A stretch of DNA of 64,000 nucleotides, from the NCBI RefSeq assembly GCF_030719295.1, contig NZ_CP120997.1, positions 5,529,501 through 5,593,500 on the forward strand, read 5' to 3'. Below, piece after piece: positions 41,299-52,223 of this stretch. The stretch's first letter is position 1; each line of letters opens with the position of its first letter. The notes under the pieces are model-generated. The model made no database searches, was not told the origin of the DNA, and saw only the letters and a list, made by a program, of their open reading frames with translations. A program made the translations under genes and the position numbers. This DNA comes from Streptomyces sp. Mut1. Its GTDB lineage: Bacteria; Actinomycetota; Actinomycetes; Streptomycetales; Streptomycetaceae.

Positions 41299-43005
41299 TC
41301 AGCTCGGCGGCGCGTCCTTGCGCAGCCGGAACCAGTAGAAGCCGTGTCCCGCGAGCGTCAGCAGGTAGGGCCACTGACCGATGGGGGGAAAGCGCACCCC
41401 GCCGATCAGCTCCACCGGATGACGCCCGTTGAAGGACCTGAGATCGAGCTCGGTCGGCTGCGCGAACCGCGAGAAGTTGTGGACGCACAGCACCAGATCG
41501 TCCCCGTGCTCCCGGGTGAAGGCGAGCACCGCCGGGTTGGACGACGGCAGTTCGTTGTACGTGCCGAGGCCGAACGCCGGGTTCTGCTTGCGGATCTCGA
41601 TCATCCGCCGGGTCCAGTGCAGCAGCGAGGACGGGGAGGCCATCGACGCCTCGACGTTGGTGACCTGGTAGCCGTAGACCGGGTCCATGATCGTGGGCAG
41701 GAAGAGCCGTCCCGGATCGCTGGAGGAGAAGCCGGCGTTGCGGTCGGGCGTCCACTGCATCGGGGTGCGTACGGCGTCCCGGTCGCCCAGCCAGATGTTG
41801 TCGCCCATCCCGATCTCGTCCCCGTAGTAGAGGATCGGGGAGCCCGGCAGCGACAGCAGCAGCGCGGTGAACAGCTCGATCTGGTTGCGGTCGTTGTCCA
41901 GCAGCGGGGCGAGGCGGCGGCGGATGCCGATGTTGGCGCGCATCCGCGGGTCCTTGGCGTACTCCGCGTACATGTAGTCGCGTTCTTCGTCCGTGACCAT
42001 TTCGAGGGTCAGCTCGTCGTGGTTGCGCAGGAAGATGCCCCACTGGCAGCCCGAGGGGATCGCCGGTGTCTTGGCCAGGATTTCCGAGACCGGGTAGCGG
42101 CTCTCCCGCCGTACGGCCATGAAGATCCGCGGCATCACGGGGAAGTGGAACGCCATGTGGCACTCGTCGCCGCCGCCCCGGTAGTCGCCGAAGTAGTCGA
42201 CGACGTCCTCCGGCCACTGGTTGGCCTCGGCGAGCAGGACCGTGTCCGGGTAGTTGGCGTCGATCTCCTTGCGGACCCGCTTGAGGAAGTTGTGGGTCTC
42301 GGGGAGGTTCTCGCAGTTGGTGCCCTCGCGCTGGTAGAGGTAGGGCACGGCGTCGACCCGGAAGCCGTCGATGCCGAGGTCCAGCCAGAAGCGGAGCGCG
42401 GAGATGATCTCCTCCTGCACCGCCGGGTTCTCGTAGTTGAGATCGGGCTGGTGCGAGAAGAACCGGTGCCAGTAGTACTGCTTGCGCACCGGGTCGAAGG
42501 TCCAGTTGGACGTCTCGGTGTCGACGAAGATGATCCGGGCGTCCTGGAACTGCTTGTCGTCGTCGGCCCAGACGTAGTAGTCGCCGTACGGCCCGTCCGG
42601 GTCGGTCCGGGACTGCTGGAACCAGTCGTGCTGGTCGCTGGTGTGATTCATGACGAAGTCGATGATCACGCGCATGCCGCGCTGGTGGGCGGCGTCGACG
42701 AACTCCACGAAGTCGGCGAGGTCGCCGAACTCCGGCAGCACGGCGGTGTAGTCGGAGACGTCGTAACCGCCGTCGCGCAGCGGCGACTTGAAGAACGGCG
42801 GCAGCCAGAGGCAGTCGACGCCCAGCCACTGGAGGTAGTCCAGCTTGGCGGTGATCCCCTTCAGGTCTCCGATGCCGTCGCCGTTGGAGTCCTGGAAGGA
42901 CCGGACGAGGACCTCGTAGAAAACGGCACGCTTGAACCAGTCGGGATCGCGGTCCTTGGCCGGGGTGTCCGCGAACAGGTCGTGGACGGGCTCATTGACG
43001 ATCAT
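41299..43005 (-). CDS. treS: Trehalose synthase (maltose alpha-D-glucosyltransferase)
   Basis: The 568-residue GH13_16 enzyme interconverts trehalose and maltose. Catalytic residues are Asp218 ([10 protein letters not shown]), Glu260 (LLAEANQW) and Asp330 (FLRNHDELT). The first region is [24 protein letters not shown] and the domain B loop carries the [18 protein letters not shown] block typical of TreS. Its ATG overlaps the glgE stop (ATGA), so the two are translated together. It supplies maltose to Pep2 and GlgE from trehalose. Confidence 0.97.
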   Translation of the reverse strand: MIVNEPVHDLFADTPAKDRDPDWFKRAVFYEVLVRSFQDSNGDGIGDLKGITAKLDYLQWLGVDCLWLPPFFKSPLRDGGYDVSDYTAVLPEFGDLADFVEFVDAAHQRGMRVIIDFVMNHTSDQHDWFQQSRTDPDGPYGDYYVWADDDKQFQDARIIFVDTETSNWTFDPVRKQYYWHRFFSHQPDLNYENPAVQEEIISALRFWLDLGIDGFRVDAVPYLYQREGTNCENLPETHNFLKRVRKEIDANYPDTVLLAEANQWPEDVVDYFGDYRGGGDECHMAFHFPVMPRIFMAVRRESRYPVSEILAKTPAIPSGCQWGIFLRNHDELTLEMVTDEERDYMYAEYAKDPRMRANIGIRRRLAPLLDNDRNQIELFTALLLSLPGSPILYYGDEIGMGDNIWLGDRDAVRTPMQWTPDRNAGFSSSDPGRLFLPTIMDPVYGYQVTNVEASMASPSSLLHWTRRMIEIRKQNPAFGLGTYNELPSSNPAVLAFTREHGDDLVLCVHNFSRFAQPTELDLRSFNGRHPVELIGGVRFPPIGQWPYLLTLAGHGFYWFRLRKDAPPS

Positions 43006-45041
43006 GGTGTGGGTGACCCTCCGGTCGGCGGGGACGGTCGCAGGACGGCGATGTGCGCGGGCGTCACGCCCGGCTCCAGACGCACATAGAAGGTCCTGCC
43101 CCAGTGATAGGAAGTGCCGGTGAGCTCGTCGCGCACCGGCACGCTCTCGTGCCGGTCGAGGCCGAGTCGCGGCATGTCCAACGAGACGGTCGCCTCCTGG
43201 GTGTGGTGCGGGTCGAGGTTGACGACCACCAGAAGGATGTTCGAACCGGAGCGCTTGCTGTACACGATCAGGGCGTCGTTGTCGGACGTGTGGAAGTGCA
43301 CGTCACGCAGCTGTTGCAGCGCCGGGTGGCGGCGCCTGATCCGGTTGAGCGAGGTGATGAGCGGGGCCAGCGAACGGCCCTCACGCTCTGCGGCTTCCCA
43401 GTCCCTGGGCCGGATCTCGTACTTCTCCGAGTCGAGGTACTCCTCACTGCCGTGGTCGGTCGGGGTGTTCTCGCACAGCTCGAACCCCGCGTACACCCCC
43501 CAGGAGGGGGAGAGGGTCGCCGCGAGCACCGCCCGTGCCTCGAAGGCCGGCCTGCCGCCCTCCTGAAGGTATCCGGGAAGGATGTCGGGGGTGTTCACGA
43601 AGAAATTCGGCCTCATGAACGAGGCGGTCCCACCGGCCAGTTCGGTCACGTAATCCGTGATTTCCTGCCTGCTGTTGCGCCAGGTGAAATACGTGTACGA
43701 CTGCTGGAATCCGATGGTGGCCAGGGTGTGCATCATCGCGGGCCGGGTGAATGCCTCGGCCAGGAAGATCACATCGGGATCGGTACGGTTGATCTCGGTG
43801 ATCACTTTCTCCCAGAAGATCACCGGTTTCGTGTGCGGATTGTCGACGCGGAAGATCCGCACACCCCGGTCCATCCAGAACCGGAGGATGCGCACGCTCT
43901 CCGTGACGATTCCCGGGAGATCCTTGTCGAAGGCGATCGGGAAGATGTCCTGGTATTTCTTCGGCGGATTCTCCGCATAGGCGATGCTGCCGTCCGCCCG
44001 GTGCTGGAACCACTCGGGGTGTTTCTCCACCCACGGATGGTCCGGCGAGCACTGGAGCGCGAAATCCAGGGCCACTTCCATCCGCAGGTTGCGGGCCGTC
44101 TCCACGAAATGGGCGAAGTCCTCCAGCGTGCCGAGATCCGGGTGGACCGCGTCGTGGCCGCCCTCGGCCGAACCGATCGCCCACGGCACGCCCACGTCGT
44201 GCGGAGCGGGCGTCAGCGAGTTGTTCGGGCCCTTGCGGTGGCTCGTGCCGATGGGATGGATGGGCGGCAGATAGACCACGTCGAACCCCATCGCGGCGAC
44301 CGCGGGCAGCCGCTCGGCCGCCGTGCGGAACGTGCCGCTGACGATCCGGGGCGCCTCCGGCGCGGCGGCGGCCTTCGCCCTGCGCCCCTTGCGCGGCGCC
44401 TTCGCGGGTTCGACCGAGGCCCCCTCGGAGCGCGGGAACATCTCGTACCAGGAGCCGTACAGCGCGCGCCGTCGCTCGACGACCAGCGGGTGCGGGCGCG
44501 AGGCCGTGACCAGCTCGCGCAGGGGGTGGCGGGCCAGCGCGTCGGCGGCCTCGGGGGCCAGGGCCGCCGCGAGCCGCGCCCCGGCCGGCCGGGCCTCGTC
44601 GCGCAGCGCGTCGACCGCGGCCAGCACCGCCTCGCGGCCGTCCCGCTTGGGCACACCCTCGGCGGCCCGTTCGTACAGCTCGGCGCCCTCGGCGAGCACC
44701 AGCGCGGTGTCGATGCCCGCCGGGATCTTGATCAGCGCCGCATGCCGCCAGGTGGCGACCGGATCGCTCCACGCCTCGACGGTGTACGTCCAGCGGCCCT
44801 CGGCGTCCGGGGTCACATCGGCGCCCCAGCGGTCGGTGCCCGGGGCCAGTTCGCGCATCGGCGTCCACGGGCCCGGACGCCCGCCCGGACCGCGCAGCAC
44901 CACATTGGCCGCCACCGCGTCGTGGCCCTCCCGGAAGACGGTCGCGGTGACCTGGAAGGTCTCACCGGCAACGGCCTTCGCTGGCCTTCTGCCGCAATCG
45001 ACGAGCGGATGGACGTCGAGGACGGGAATGCGACCGATCAT
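43002..45041 (-). CDS. glgE: Alpha-1,4-glucan:maltose-1-phosphate maltosyltransferase (GlgE)
   Basis: The 679-residue GH13_3 enzyme extends alpha-1,4-glucan with maltosyl units from maltose-1-phosphate. After an N-terminal beta domain ([23 protein letters not shown]) there is a helical insertion, a short basic Ala-rich linker ([16 protein letters not shown]) and the catalytic barrel. The nucleophile is Asp400 ([14 protein letters not shown]) and the acid/base Glu429 ([10 protein letters not shown]); the 29-residue spacing matches the Asp394/Glu423 pair I recall from the structurally studied S. coelicolor GlgE. ATG at 45041 has AGGTGA 5 nt upstream. It is first gene of the minus-strand GlgE pathway operon. 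Confidence 0.97.
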   Translation of the reverse strand: MIGRIPVLDVHPLVDCGRRPAKAVAGETFQVTATVFREGHDAVAANVVLRGPGGRPGPWTPMRELAPGTDRWGADVTPDAEGRWTYTVEAWSDPVATWRHAALIKIPAGIDTALVLAEGAELYERAAEGVPKRDGREAVLAAVDALRDEARPAGARLAAALAPEAADALARHPLRELVTASRPHPLVVERRRALYGSWYEMFPRSEGASVEPAKAPRKGRRAKAAAAPEAPRIVSGTFRTAAERLPAVAAMGFDVVYLPPIHPIGTSHRKGPNNSLTPAPHDVGVPWAIGSAEGGHDAVHPDLGTLEDFAHFVETARNLRMEVALDFALQCSPDHPWVEKHPEWFQHRADGSIAYAENPPKKYQDIFPIAFDKDLPGIVTESVRILRFWMDRGVRIFRVDNPHTKPVIFWEKVITEINRTDPDVIFLAEAFTRPAMMHTLATIGFQQSYTYFTWRNSRQEITDYVTELAGGTASFMRPNFFVNTPDILPGYLQEGGRPAFEARAVLAATLSPSWGVYAGFELCENTPTDHGSEEYLDSEKYEIRPRDWEAAEREGRSLAPLITSLNRIRRRHPALQQLRDVHFHTSDNDALIVYSKRSGSNILLVVVNLDPHHTQEATVSLDMPRLGLDRHESVPVRDELTGTSYHWGRTFYVRLEPGVTPAHIAVLRPSPPTGGSPTP

Positions 45042-45617
45042 GGAATCACCTGGGGACTGGATCTCGGACTCGACAAGGCGTGCGGCGGGCGCCGAAGGCT
45101 GAACGCGCGCGCCGCGAGGGTGGGGTCGCGTCCTTTCTAGTCGCTCGGTGGATGGCTGGTGGGGTGTGGGCATGGCCGCTCCTGTCCGCGTTCACTCGAA
45201 TGGCAGCCGAAACAGGTCGTATACAAACCGGGGGCCGATCACCGGCGGTCCGGGAATGAATCGCGCGCCTGCCGGAAATGAACCCTCGCCGGCTGCCATC
45301 CGAATGCATTCGTACCGGGTACCGGAGAAGCCTTCCCCCGCATCACGGTGGGCCAATCCGGTGACAAGTCGTCCGCTCGGGCGCACGGGGGCGTTCCGAT
45401 AACGCCTGTGCCGGCCGGGTCCGGTTGTGTGTGCGGTGGCGAAAGGGGCGTACGGGACCGGAGCGCACGGATGCCCGGACGCACCGGTCGCACTCCGCCC
45501 GGTATGCGCGCGCCGTGCCGCGGCCGGCGGCCCGCGGCTACCGTCGAGGGTGACGGAGCGGCGCACATGGTGGTGCGTCCCGCTCCGATTCGTACGTCCC
45601 CTGTAAAGGTGGAACGC
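45042..45617. promoter_or_regulatory. Divergent promoter region between glgE and glgP
   Basis: No gene is supported in these 576 nt, although open frames exist by GC bias. It must hold the promoters for glgE-treS and glgP. I see no strong palindrome. Weak features are a GGTACCGG-type repeat near 45319-45331, a locally less GC-rich stretch at about 45200-45310 and the glgP ribosome site AAAGGTGGAA at 45605. The length is large for a simple divergent promoter. Confidence 0.5.
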
Positions 45618-48221
45618 GTGAAGGCCATTCGTCGATTCACCGTGCGTCCCGTCCTCCCCGACTCCCTCCAACCCCTCAGCGAGCTGGCGCGCAACCTGCG
45701 CTGGTCCTGGCACACCGAGACCCGTGAGCTCTTCCGTGCCGTCGACCCGGCGGCCGGCCCCGCGGCGGAGTGCGACCCCGTACGCCTGCTCGGTTCCGTC
45801 TCCGCGGGGCGGCTCGCCGAGCTGGCCGGGGACGAAGCGTTCCTGCACCGGCTCGCCGAGGCGTCCGCCGACCTCCGGGAGTACCTCCAGGGACCCCGGT
45901 GGTATCAGGAGCAGCGTGAACAGGGCGGCGCGCTCCCCGCCGCCATCGCCTACTTCTCACCCGAATTCGGGGTGACCGCCGCCCTCCCGCAGTACTCCGG
46001 CGGGCTCGGCATCCTCGCCGGCGACCACCTCAAGGCCGCCAGCGACCTGGGCGTCCCGCTCATCGGGGTCGGCCTGCTCTACCGCCACGGCTACTTCCGC
46101 CAGAGCCTGTCCAGGGACGGCTGGCAGCAGGAGCACTATCCCGTCCTCGACCCCAACGAGCTGCCGCTCACCCTGGTCCGGGAGGCCGACGGCACCCCCA
46201 GCCAGGTCGTCCTCGCGCTGCCCGGCGGCCGCTCCCTGCACGCCCAGATCTGGCAGGCCCACGTCGGCCGGGTCCCGCTGCTCATGCTCGACTCCGGCGT
46301 CGAGGAGAACGCCCCGGGCGAACGCGAGGTCACCGACCGGCTGTACGGCGGCGGCAGCGAGCACCGGCTGCTCCAGGAAATGCTGCTGGGCATCGGCGGG
46401 GTCCGCGCGGTGCGCACCTACTGCCGGCTCACCGGCCACCCCGCCCCCGAGGTGTTCCACACCAACGAGGGCCACGCCGGCTTCCTCGGCCTCGAACGCG
46501 TCCGCGAGCTGGCCACGACGGGCCTGGACTTCGACGCGTCGGTGGAGTCCGTCCGCGCCGGGACCGTCTTCACCACCCACACCCCGGTCCCGGCCGGAAT
46601 CGACCGCTTCGACCGCGAGCTCGTCGCCCGCCACTTCGGCGAGGACGGCGAACTCCCCGGCGTACCCGCCGACCGGGTCCTGGAACTGGGCACCGAGACC
46701 TACACGGGCGGTGACCCCGGCGTCTTCAACATGGCGGTGATGGGGCTGCGGCTCGCCCAGCGCGCCAACGGCGTCTCCACGCTGCACGGCGAGGTGAGCC
46801 GGGAGATGTTCGCCGGGCTCTGGCCGGGCTTCGACGCCCCCGAGGTGCCCATCACCTCCGTCACCAACGGGGTCCACGCACCCACCTGGGTCGCCCCCGA
46901 GGTCTACCGGCTGCGGACCGAGTCCGGCGGCACACCGGGGCGGTGGGACTCCGTGGCGTCCATCCCCGGCCGGCAGCTGTGGGAGCTGCGCCGGACCCTG
47001 CGCGAACAGCTGGTGACCGAGGTACGGCAGCGGCTGCACGCCTCCTGGCTCACCCGGGGCGCGCTCCCCGCCGAGCTGGGCTGGATCGACGGCGTGCTGG
47101 ACCCCGGCGTCCTCACGATCGGCTTCGCCCGCCGCGTCCCCTCGTACAAGCGGCTGACGCTGATGCTGCGGGACCGGGACCGGCTGCGCGGGCTGCTGCT
47201 GCACCCCGAGCGGCCGATCCAGATCGTCGTCGCGGGCAAGGCGCACCCGGCCGACGACAGCGGGAAGCGGCTGGTCCAGGAGCTGGTCAGGTTCGCCGAC
47301 GACCCCCGCGTCCGCCACCGCATCGTCTTCCTGCCCGACTACGGGATGGCGATGGCCCAGAAGCTCTACCCGGGCTGCGACGTCTGGCTGAACAACCCGC
47401 TGCGCCCGCTGGAGGCCTGCGGGACGAGCGGGATGAAGGCCGCGCTCAACGGCTGCCTCAACCTGTCCGTGCTGGACGGCTGGTGGGACGAGTGGTTCGA
47501 GCCGGACTTCGGCTGGGCGATCCCGACGGCCGACGGCAGCGCCCTGGACGAGGACCGGCGCGACGACCTGGAGGCCAACGCCCTGTACGAGCTGATCGAG
47601 GACCGGGTCGCGCCGCGCTTCTACGACCGGGGCGACGAGGGGCTGCCGGGACGCTGGATCGAGATGGTCCGCCGCACGCTGGGCACGCTGGGGCCCAAGG
47701 TGCTCGCCGACCGGATGGTCCAGGAGTACGTGGAGCGGCTGTACACCCCGGCCGCCGTCGCCCAGCGGTCCCTGGGCGTGCCGCAGGCCCGGGAGCTGGC
47801 CGTCTGGAAGGCGAAGGTCACGGCGGCCTGGCCGCGGGTGGCCGTCGACCATGTGGAGGCGGTGACGCCGACCGGGGCCGGTACGTCGGCGGAGCTGGGC
47901 TCCACGCTGGCGCTGCGGGTCCGGATCACCCTCGGCGCCCTGGAGCCGGACGACGTCGAGGTGCAGGCGGTGGCCGGGCGGGTGGACTCGGCCGACGCCA
48001 TTTTCGACGCCCAGGTCTTCCCGCTGAAGCCGGCGGGCGGCCAGGATCTGGAGGGCCGCTGGCTGTACGAGGGCCCGCTCGCCCTGGACCGGACGGGACC
48101 GTACGGCTACACCGTGCGGGTGCTGCCCGCCCACCGGCTGCTGGCCCATGGCGCCGAACTGGGCCTGGTCGCGCAGCCGACGGGCGCGGCGGGCGAGGGC
48201 GCGGGCGTGCTGATGCGCTGA
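45618..48221 (+). CDS. glgP: Alpha-1,4-glucan phosphorylase
   Basis: The 867-residue GT35 enzyme releases glucose-1-phosphate from alpha-glucan. It has the N-terminal DUF3417 domain of actinobacterial phosphorylases (RRFTVRPVLPDSLQPLSELARNLRWSWH). Further motifs are AIAYFSPEFGVTAALPQYSGGLGILAGDHLKAASDLG, FHTNEGHAGFLGLER, TTHTPVPAGIDRF and TNGVHAPTW. The PLP-binding Lys607 lies in EACGTSGMKAALNGCLNLSVLDGWWDE. GTG at 45618 is chosen because AAAGGTGGAA precedes it and the DUF3417 domain starts there. It is divergent from the glgE operon, so synthesis and breakdown can be tuned from one intergenic region. Confidence 0.95.
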   Translation: MKAIRRFTVRPVLPDSLQPLSELARNLRWSWHTETRELFRAVDPAAGPAAECDPVRLLGSVSAGRLAELAGDEAFLHRLAEASADLREYLQGPRWYQEQREQGGALPAAIAYFSPEFGVTAALPQYSGGLGILAGDHLKAASDLGVPLIGVGLLYRHGYFRQSLSRDGWQQEHYPVLDPNELPLTLVREADGTPSQVVLALPGGRSLHAQIWQAHVGRVPLLMLDSGVEENAPGEREVTDRLYGGGSEHRLLQEMLLGIGGVRAVRTYCRLTGHPAPEVFHTNEGHAGFLGLERVRELATTGLDFDASVESVRAGTVFTTHTPVPAGIDRFDRELVARHFGEDGELPGVPADRVLELGTETYTGGDPGVFNMAVMGLRLAQRANGVSTLHGEVSREMFAGLWPGFDAPEVPITSVTNGVHAPTWVAPEVYRLRTESGGTPGRWDSVASIPGRQLWELRRTLREQLVTEVRQRLHASWLTRGALPAELGWIDGVLDPGVLTIGFARRVPSYKRLTLMLRDRDRLRGLLLHPERPIQIVVAGKAHPADDSGKRLVQELVRFADDPRVRHRIVFLPDYGMAMAQKLYPGCDVWLNNPLRPLEACGTSGMKAALNGCLNLSVLDGWWDEWFEPDFGWAIPTADGSALDEDRRDDLEANALYELIEDRVAPRFYDRGDEGLPGRWIEMVRRTLGTLGPKVLADRMVQEYVERLYTPAAVAQRSLGVPQARELAVWKAKVTAAWPRVAVDHVEAVTPTGAGTSAELGSTLALRVRITLGALEPDDVEVQAVAGRVDSADAIFDAQVFPLKPAGGQDLEGRWLYEGPLALDRTGPYGYTVRVLPAHRLLAHGAELGLVAQPTGAAGEGAGVLMR

Positions 48222-48236
48222 CGGTCCGTGTCACCT

Positions 48237-48264
48237 GGGTCCGGCACCGCGGGGTGCCGGACCC
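48237..48264 (+). terminator. Rho-independent-type hairpin after glgP
   Basis: A 12-bp perfect stem (GGGTCCGGCACC / GGTGCCGGACCC) with a 4-nt loop begins 16 nt after the stop codon. Confidence 0.85.
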
Positions 48265-48447
48265 TTCGGCTGCCCGGGTGCGGGTCCTTCGCTTCCTGAA
48301 CACAAGTCCTTGACGTGTCCATGGGATGCCTTTAGGTTCCTCACTCATCGCGGCGTTCACAGCTCGACCCGATGTTCACAGATATGAACTCCCTGTGATC
48401 CGGGCCGAGTTGTGGGCCCCTCCCTCCGCACCGGAAGGCAGCCCCAC

Positions 48448-49671
48448 ATGCGCACCGGAACCATCGGACGCGGCCTCGGCCTCGCCGCCGCCCTCGCGGC
48501 CCTGCTCACCGGCATCTCCATGACCCCGGCCTCGGCCGGCCGGGCCGGGCCGGACGCCGCCCCGGCAGCGGCGGGGGCCGCCGCCCCCGCGTCCTTCACC
48601 CATCCCGGCGTACTCGTCAGCCGCCCCCAGCTCGACTTCGTACGCGCCAAGGTGCAGGCCGGGGCGCAGCCCTGGAAGAGCGCGTACGACCAGATGATGG
48701 CGAGCAAGTACGCCTCGCTCGGCCGCACGGCCAAGCCCCGCGCCGTCGTGGAGTGCGGCTCCTACTCCAACCCCAACAACGGCTGCACCGACGAGCGCGA
48801 GGACGCGATAGCCGCCTACACCCTCTCGCTGGCCTGGTACATCACCCAGGACAGCCGCTACGCCGCCAAGGCCGTCGAGATCATGGACGCCTGGTCGGCC
48901 GTGATCCGGGACCACACCAACAGCAACGCCCCGCTCCAGACCGGCTGGGCCGGCTCGTCCTGGCCCCGGGCCGCCGAGATCATCAAGTACACGTACGGCG
49001 ACTGGCCGGACTCCGGCCGTTTCGCCACCATGCTGCGCGACGTCTATCTGCCCGAGGTCATCAACGGCTCGAACAGCAACGGCAACTGGGAACTCAGCAT
49101 GACCGAGGCCGCGATCGGCATCTCGGTCTTCCTGGAGGACCGCGCCTCGTACGACAAGGCCGTCACCAAATTCCGCGGACGTGTCCCCGCGTACATCTAT
49201 GTGACCGAGGACGGAGCGCTGCCGAAGACCGCGCCGGGCAGTGGCCTCGACACCCGCGAGAAGATCATCAACTACTGGCAGGGCCAGTCGACCTTCATGA
49301 ACGGCCTCTCGCAGGAGACCTGCCGGGATCTGACCCACACCGGATACGGGATCTCCGCCATCTCGCACATCGCCGAGACCAGCCGGATCCAGGGGCAGGA
49401 CCTCTACCCGGAGATCGCCGAACGGCTGCGCCACGCCCTCGGTCTGCACGCCACGTACCAGGTCGGCAACCCCGTTCCGCCGAACCTGTGCGGCGGGAGC
49501 CTCAAGGACAGCCTCGGCCCGGTCACCGAGGTCGGGTTCAACGCGCTGCGCAACCGGATGGGCATCGCGATGACCAACACCGCGACGCTGACCGAGCGGC
49601 AGCGGCCCGCCGGGTCCAACAACCTGTTCGTCGCCTGGGAGACCCTGACCCACGCGGACAACCCGAACTGA
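48448..49671 (+). CDS. Secreted alginate-lyase-fold polysaccharide lyase
   Basis: The 407-residue protein has a Sec signal peptide (RTGTIGRGLGLAAALAALLTGISMTPASAG), then an (alpha/alpha) toroid of the alginate lyase superfamily (PF05426 type). Seen blocks are HPGVLVSRPQLDFVRAKVQAG, AYTLSLAWYITQDSRYAAKAVEIMDAWS, NGSNSNGNWELSMTEAAIGISVFLED and HTGYGISAISHIAETSRIQG. The N-N-W and H-Y-type positions fit the catalytic centre, but the substrate (alginate, glucuronan or another uronate) cannot be read from sequence. ATG at 48448 has GGAAGG 9 nt upstream. It appears monocistronic. Confidence 0.85.
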   Translation: MRTGTIGRGLGLAAALAALLTGISMTPASAGRAGPDAAPAAAGAAAPASFTHPGVLVSRPQLDFVRAKVQAGAQPWKSAYDQMMASKYASLGRTAKPRAVVECGSYSNPNNGCTDEREDAIAAYTLSLAWYITQDSRYAAKAVEIMDAWSAVIRDHTNSNAPLQTGWAGSSWPRAAEIIKYTYGDWPDSGRFATMLRDVYLPEVINGSNSNGNWELSMTEAAIGISVFLEDRASYDKAVTKFRGRVPAYIYVTEDGALPKTAPGSGLDTREKIINYWQGQSTFMNGLSQETCRDLTHTGYGISAISHIAETSRIQGQDLYPEIAERLRHALGLHATYQVGNPVPPNLCGGSLKDSLGPVTEVGFNALRNRMGIAMTNTATLTERQRPAGSNNLFVAWETLTHADNPN

Positions 49672-49771
49672 CCGCACACAGCGCAGCCGCCCGGGAGGAG
49701 ATGTCTCCTCCCGGGCGGGATGCCGCGTCAGCGGCGGATCGTGCGGTGGGGGATGGTGCGTTGCGTCCGGA

Positions 49772-51826
49772 TCAGAAGGTCAGCTTGAAGCTGTTGATCT
49801 GACCGCCGTAGTAGTAGTAGAGGTCCTGGACCTTGAGCTTCCAGGTGCCGTTGGCCGTCTCCGACGAGGCGTTGACCGTGTAGGTCGTCTTGACGTCGTC
49901 CGCCGAGTCGTTGATGTTGGCGTTCTTCAGCCGGTAGGTGCTGCCGTCCGGGGCGACGAGGTCGATGACCAGGTCACCGCGCCAGCTGTGGGTGATGTCC
50001 ACGCCGACCTTGAGGGCGCTGGGCGCGTTGCCGGTGCGGCCGGTGACGGTGACCGAGCTGGTGACCGCGGCGCCGGCGTCCGGGATGGACACGGCGGCCT
50101 TGTTCTCGAAGACCGTGCCGTCACCGGGCTCGCCCGGGTCCGTGCCGCCGCCGGAGCGCTCACCGACGTTGATGCCGGCCCACGCGTCCTGCACCGCCTT
50201 GTACTCGGTGCTGGTGGCGCCGTACAGGTCGGCGGCCACGGCGAGCGTGCCGGTGCGGGCCGCCGCGTAGTTGGTGGTGGAGGTGAACTTGGTGGTGAGC
50301 GCCTTGAACCAGATCTGCTCGGCCTTGGCGCGGCCGATGCCGGTCACCGGCAGGCCGTCGGAGGTCGGGGAGTCGTAGCTGACGCCGTTGATGGTCTTGG
50401 CGCCGCTGCCCTCCGAGAGGAGGTAGAAGAAGTGGTTGGCCGGGCCCGACGAGTAGTGCACGTCGATGTTGCCGAGGCCGGAGTACCAGGCGTCCTTCGA
50501 GATCCCGTCCCGGCTGGGCTTGTCCTGGTAGCGCAGCGGCGTGCCGTCGCCGTTGATGTCGATCTTCTCACCGATGAGGTAGTCGCCCTTGTCGGTGGCG
50601 TTGTTCGCGTAGAACTCGACGGCGGTGGCGAAGATGTCGCTGGTCGCCTCGTTGAGGCCGCCGGACTCACCGCTGTAGTTCAGGCCGGCGGTGTTGGAGG
50701 TGACACCGTGGCTCATCTCGTGGGCCGCGACGTCCAGTGCGGTCAGCGGCGCGGCGTTGCCGCTGCCGTCGCCGTACGTCATGCAGAAGCAGCTGTCGCT
50801 CCAGAAGGCGTTCACGTAGTTGTTGCCGTAGTGGACGCGGGAGTACGCGCCGACGCCGTCGCCCTTGATGCCGGTCCGGCCGTGGACGTTCTTGTAGTAG
50901 TCCCAGGTCTCGGCCGCACCGTAGTGGGCGTCCGCCGCCGCGGTCTCCGGGCTGCTGCCGTTGCCGTCGCCCCAGACGTCGTCGGCGCCGGAGAAGAGGG
51001 TGCCGGTGCCGGACGTACCGTGGTTCAGGTTGTACGTCTTGTGGTTGCCGCGCGTGGTGTCGGTCAGGTTGTACGAACCGGCGGTGCCCGAGGTGTTCAG
51101 GGTGACCTGGCCGCTGTACTCCGTGTTGCCGATGCCGTTCTCGATCGCCTGCCACTCGTAGAGCTTGGCGCCGGAGCTGGCGTCGGTGATCACGTGCAGC
51201 TCGTTGGGGGTGCCGTCCTCCTGGAGGCCGCCGACCACGGTCTCGTAGGCGAGCTGCGGGGTGCCGGAGGCCAGCCAGACGACCTTGCGGGGGGCCTTGT
51301 CGGCGGCGGTCCTGGACGAGCCGTCGGCCTTGGCCAGGCCGACGGCCTGCTTCTCGGCGGCCGCGGGGGTCACGTCCGCGGTCAGGCCGACGGCCTTGAG
51401 CTGCTTCGTGGTGGCGTTGGACGCCTTGGTGATGCTCTGGGTCACGCCGGCCTTCGACTCCTGGACGACCAGGTCGCCGCCGAGGACGGGGAGTCCGTCG
51501 AGGGTGCGCTCGTACCGGGTGTGCGTGGTGCCGTCGACGTCCTGGATGACGTCCTTGACGAGGAGCTTCTCCTGCGCGCCGAGACCGAGGTCCTTGGCGG
51601 TGGCCGCCGTGCTCGCGGTGGCCTCGCGGATCAGCTCGGCACGCTGCGAGGGCGAGAGCTGCTTGGGCAGGGCGCCGGGGTTCGCCGTGGAGGCGGTGGA
51701 GGCCTTGGTGGTGCCCGCGTCCGGTGCGGCCGAGGCCGACCCGGTCTGCACTCCTACGGCGAGGAGGGCTGCTGCGGCTATCAGAGCGCCGGTCGCGGTG
51801 GTACGACGGCTGGGCGTGGATCTCAC
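49772..51826 (-). CDS. Secreted M4-family neutral metalloprotease with P/Homo B domain
   Basis: The 684-residue preproenzyme has a signal peptide (residues 1-34), then an FTP/PepSY propeptide that inhibits until cleaved (about 45-200). The thermolysin-like domain has zinc ligands His369, His373 (HEMSH) and Glu393 (GGLNEATSD) and the protonating His in NIDVHYSSGPANHFFYLL. A Gly/Pro linker and a C-terminal P/Homo B domain (GRTGNAPSALKVGVDITHSWRGDLVIDLVAPDGS) end the protein. GTG at 51826 has AAGGAG 5 nt upstream. It acts outside the cell in protein degradation. The C-terminal domain is shared with subtilisin-like and other secreted proteases. Confidence 0.95.
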   Translation of the reverse strand: MRSTPSRRTTATGALIAAAALLAVGVQTGSASAAPDAGTTKASTASTANPGALPKQLSPSQRAELIREATASTAATAKDLGLGAQEKLLVKDVIQDVDGTTHTRYERTLDGLPVLGGDLVVQESKAGVTQSITKASNATTKQLKAVGLTADVTPAAAEKQAVGLAKADGSSRTAADKAPRKVVWLASGTPQLAYETVVGGLQEDGTPNELHVITDASSGAKLYEWQAIENGIGNTEYSGQVTLNTSGTAGSYNLTDTTRGNHKTYNLNHGTSGTGTLFSGADDVWGDGNGSSPETAAADAHYGAAETWDYYKNVHGRTGIKGDGVGAYSRVHYGNNYVNAFWSDSCFCMTYGDGSGNAAPLTALDVAAHEMSHGVTSNTAGLNYSGESGGLNEATSDIFATAVEFYANNATDKGDYLIGEKIDINGDGTPLRYQDKPSRDGISKDAWYSGLGNIDVHYSSGPANHFFYLLSEGSGAKTINGVSYDSPTSDGLPVTGIGRAKAEQIWFKALTTKFTSTTNYAAARTGTLAVAADLYGATSTEYKAVQDAWAGINVGERSGGGTDPGEPGDGTVFENKAAVSIPDAGAAVTSSVTVTGRTGNAPSALKVGVDITHSWRGDLVIDLVAPDGSTYRLKNANINDSADDVKTTYTVNASSETANGTWKLKVQDLYYYYGGQINSFKLTF

Positions 51827-52223
51827 GCGGACTCCTTCTGCGAGGGGGGTACCGGCGGCTCGGTGAGCCGTCCGGGCAGAGCAAGCAGTGCGCAGAACGG
51901 GGTGAAGCGTGTCAGCCGATGGCCGGTCCTGTCAGGGCCTCGTCAAGAAGTTGGCCGGAACTCGTCCGTTACCGGAAGGGGCATGTTCGTTAAGCGGACG
52001 TTTCGCCGGTGTTCACGGCAGGCCCCCGGGGGAGGGCTCGGGGGCCTTCGTGGCCCCAACGTGCAGGGGCGCGTCGAGATCGTGACGGACTTGACCATGT
52101 GCTACGGGATTGTGAAGAACCGGAAAGTTCCCACCTGGCGAGACGGCCGGCAAGTGTGGCGCGTTCCCGGCCGTCCTCCCTCGTACGGCGAAGGAGGACG
52201 GCCGGGCACCGGCGCCGGGAACG
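51827..52223. promoter_or_regulatory. Non-coding region between metalloprotease and ABC exporter genes
   Basis: No gene is supported in these 397 nt. They contain the metalloprotease promoter (leftward), a 9-bp hairpin at 52020-52047 (AGGCCCCCG / CGGGGGCCT) and, at the right, the large ABC-operon terminator hairpin at 52166-52206. Confidence 0.55.
52166..52206 (-). terminator. Strong terminator of the heterodimeric ABC operon
   Basis: A 14-bp perfect stem (CCCGGCCGTCCTCC / GGAGGACGGCCGGG) has a 13-nt loop. An overlapping outer repeat (CGTTCCCGGC / GCCGGGAACG, 52162-52223) could form a competing or extended structure. Confidence 0.85.
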
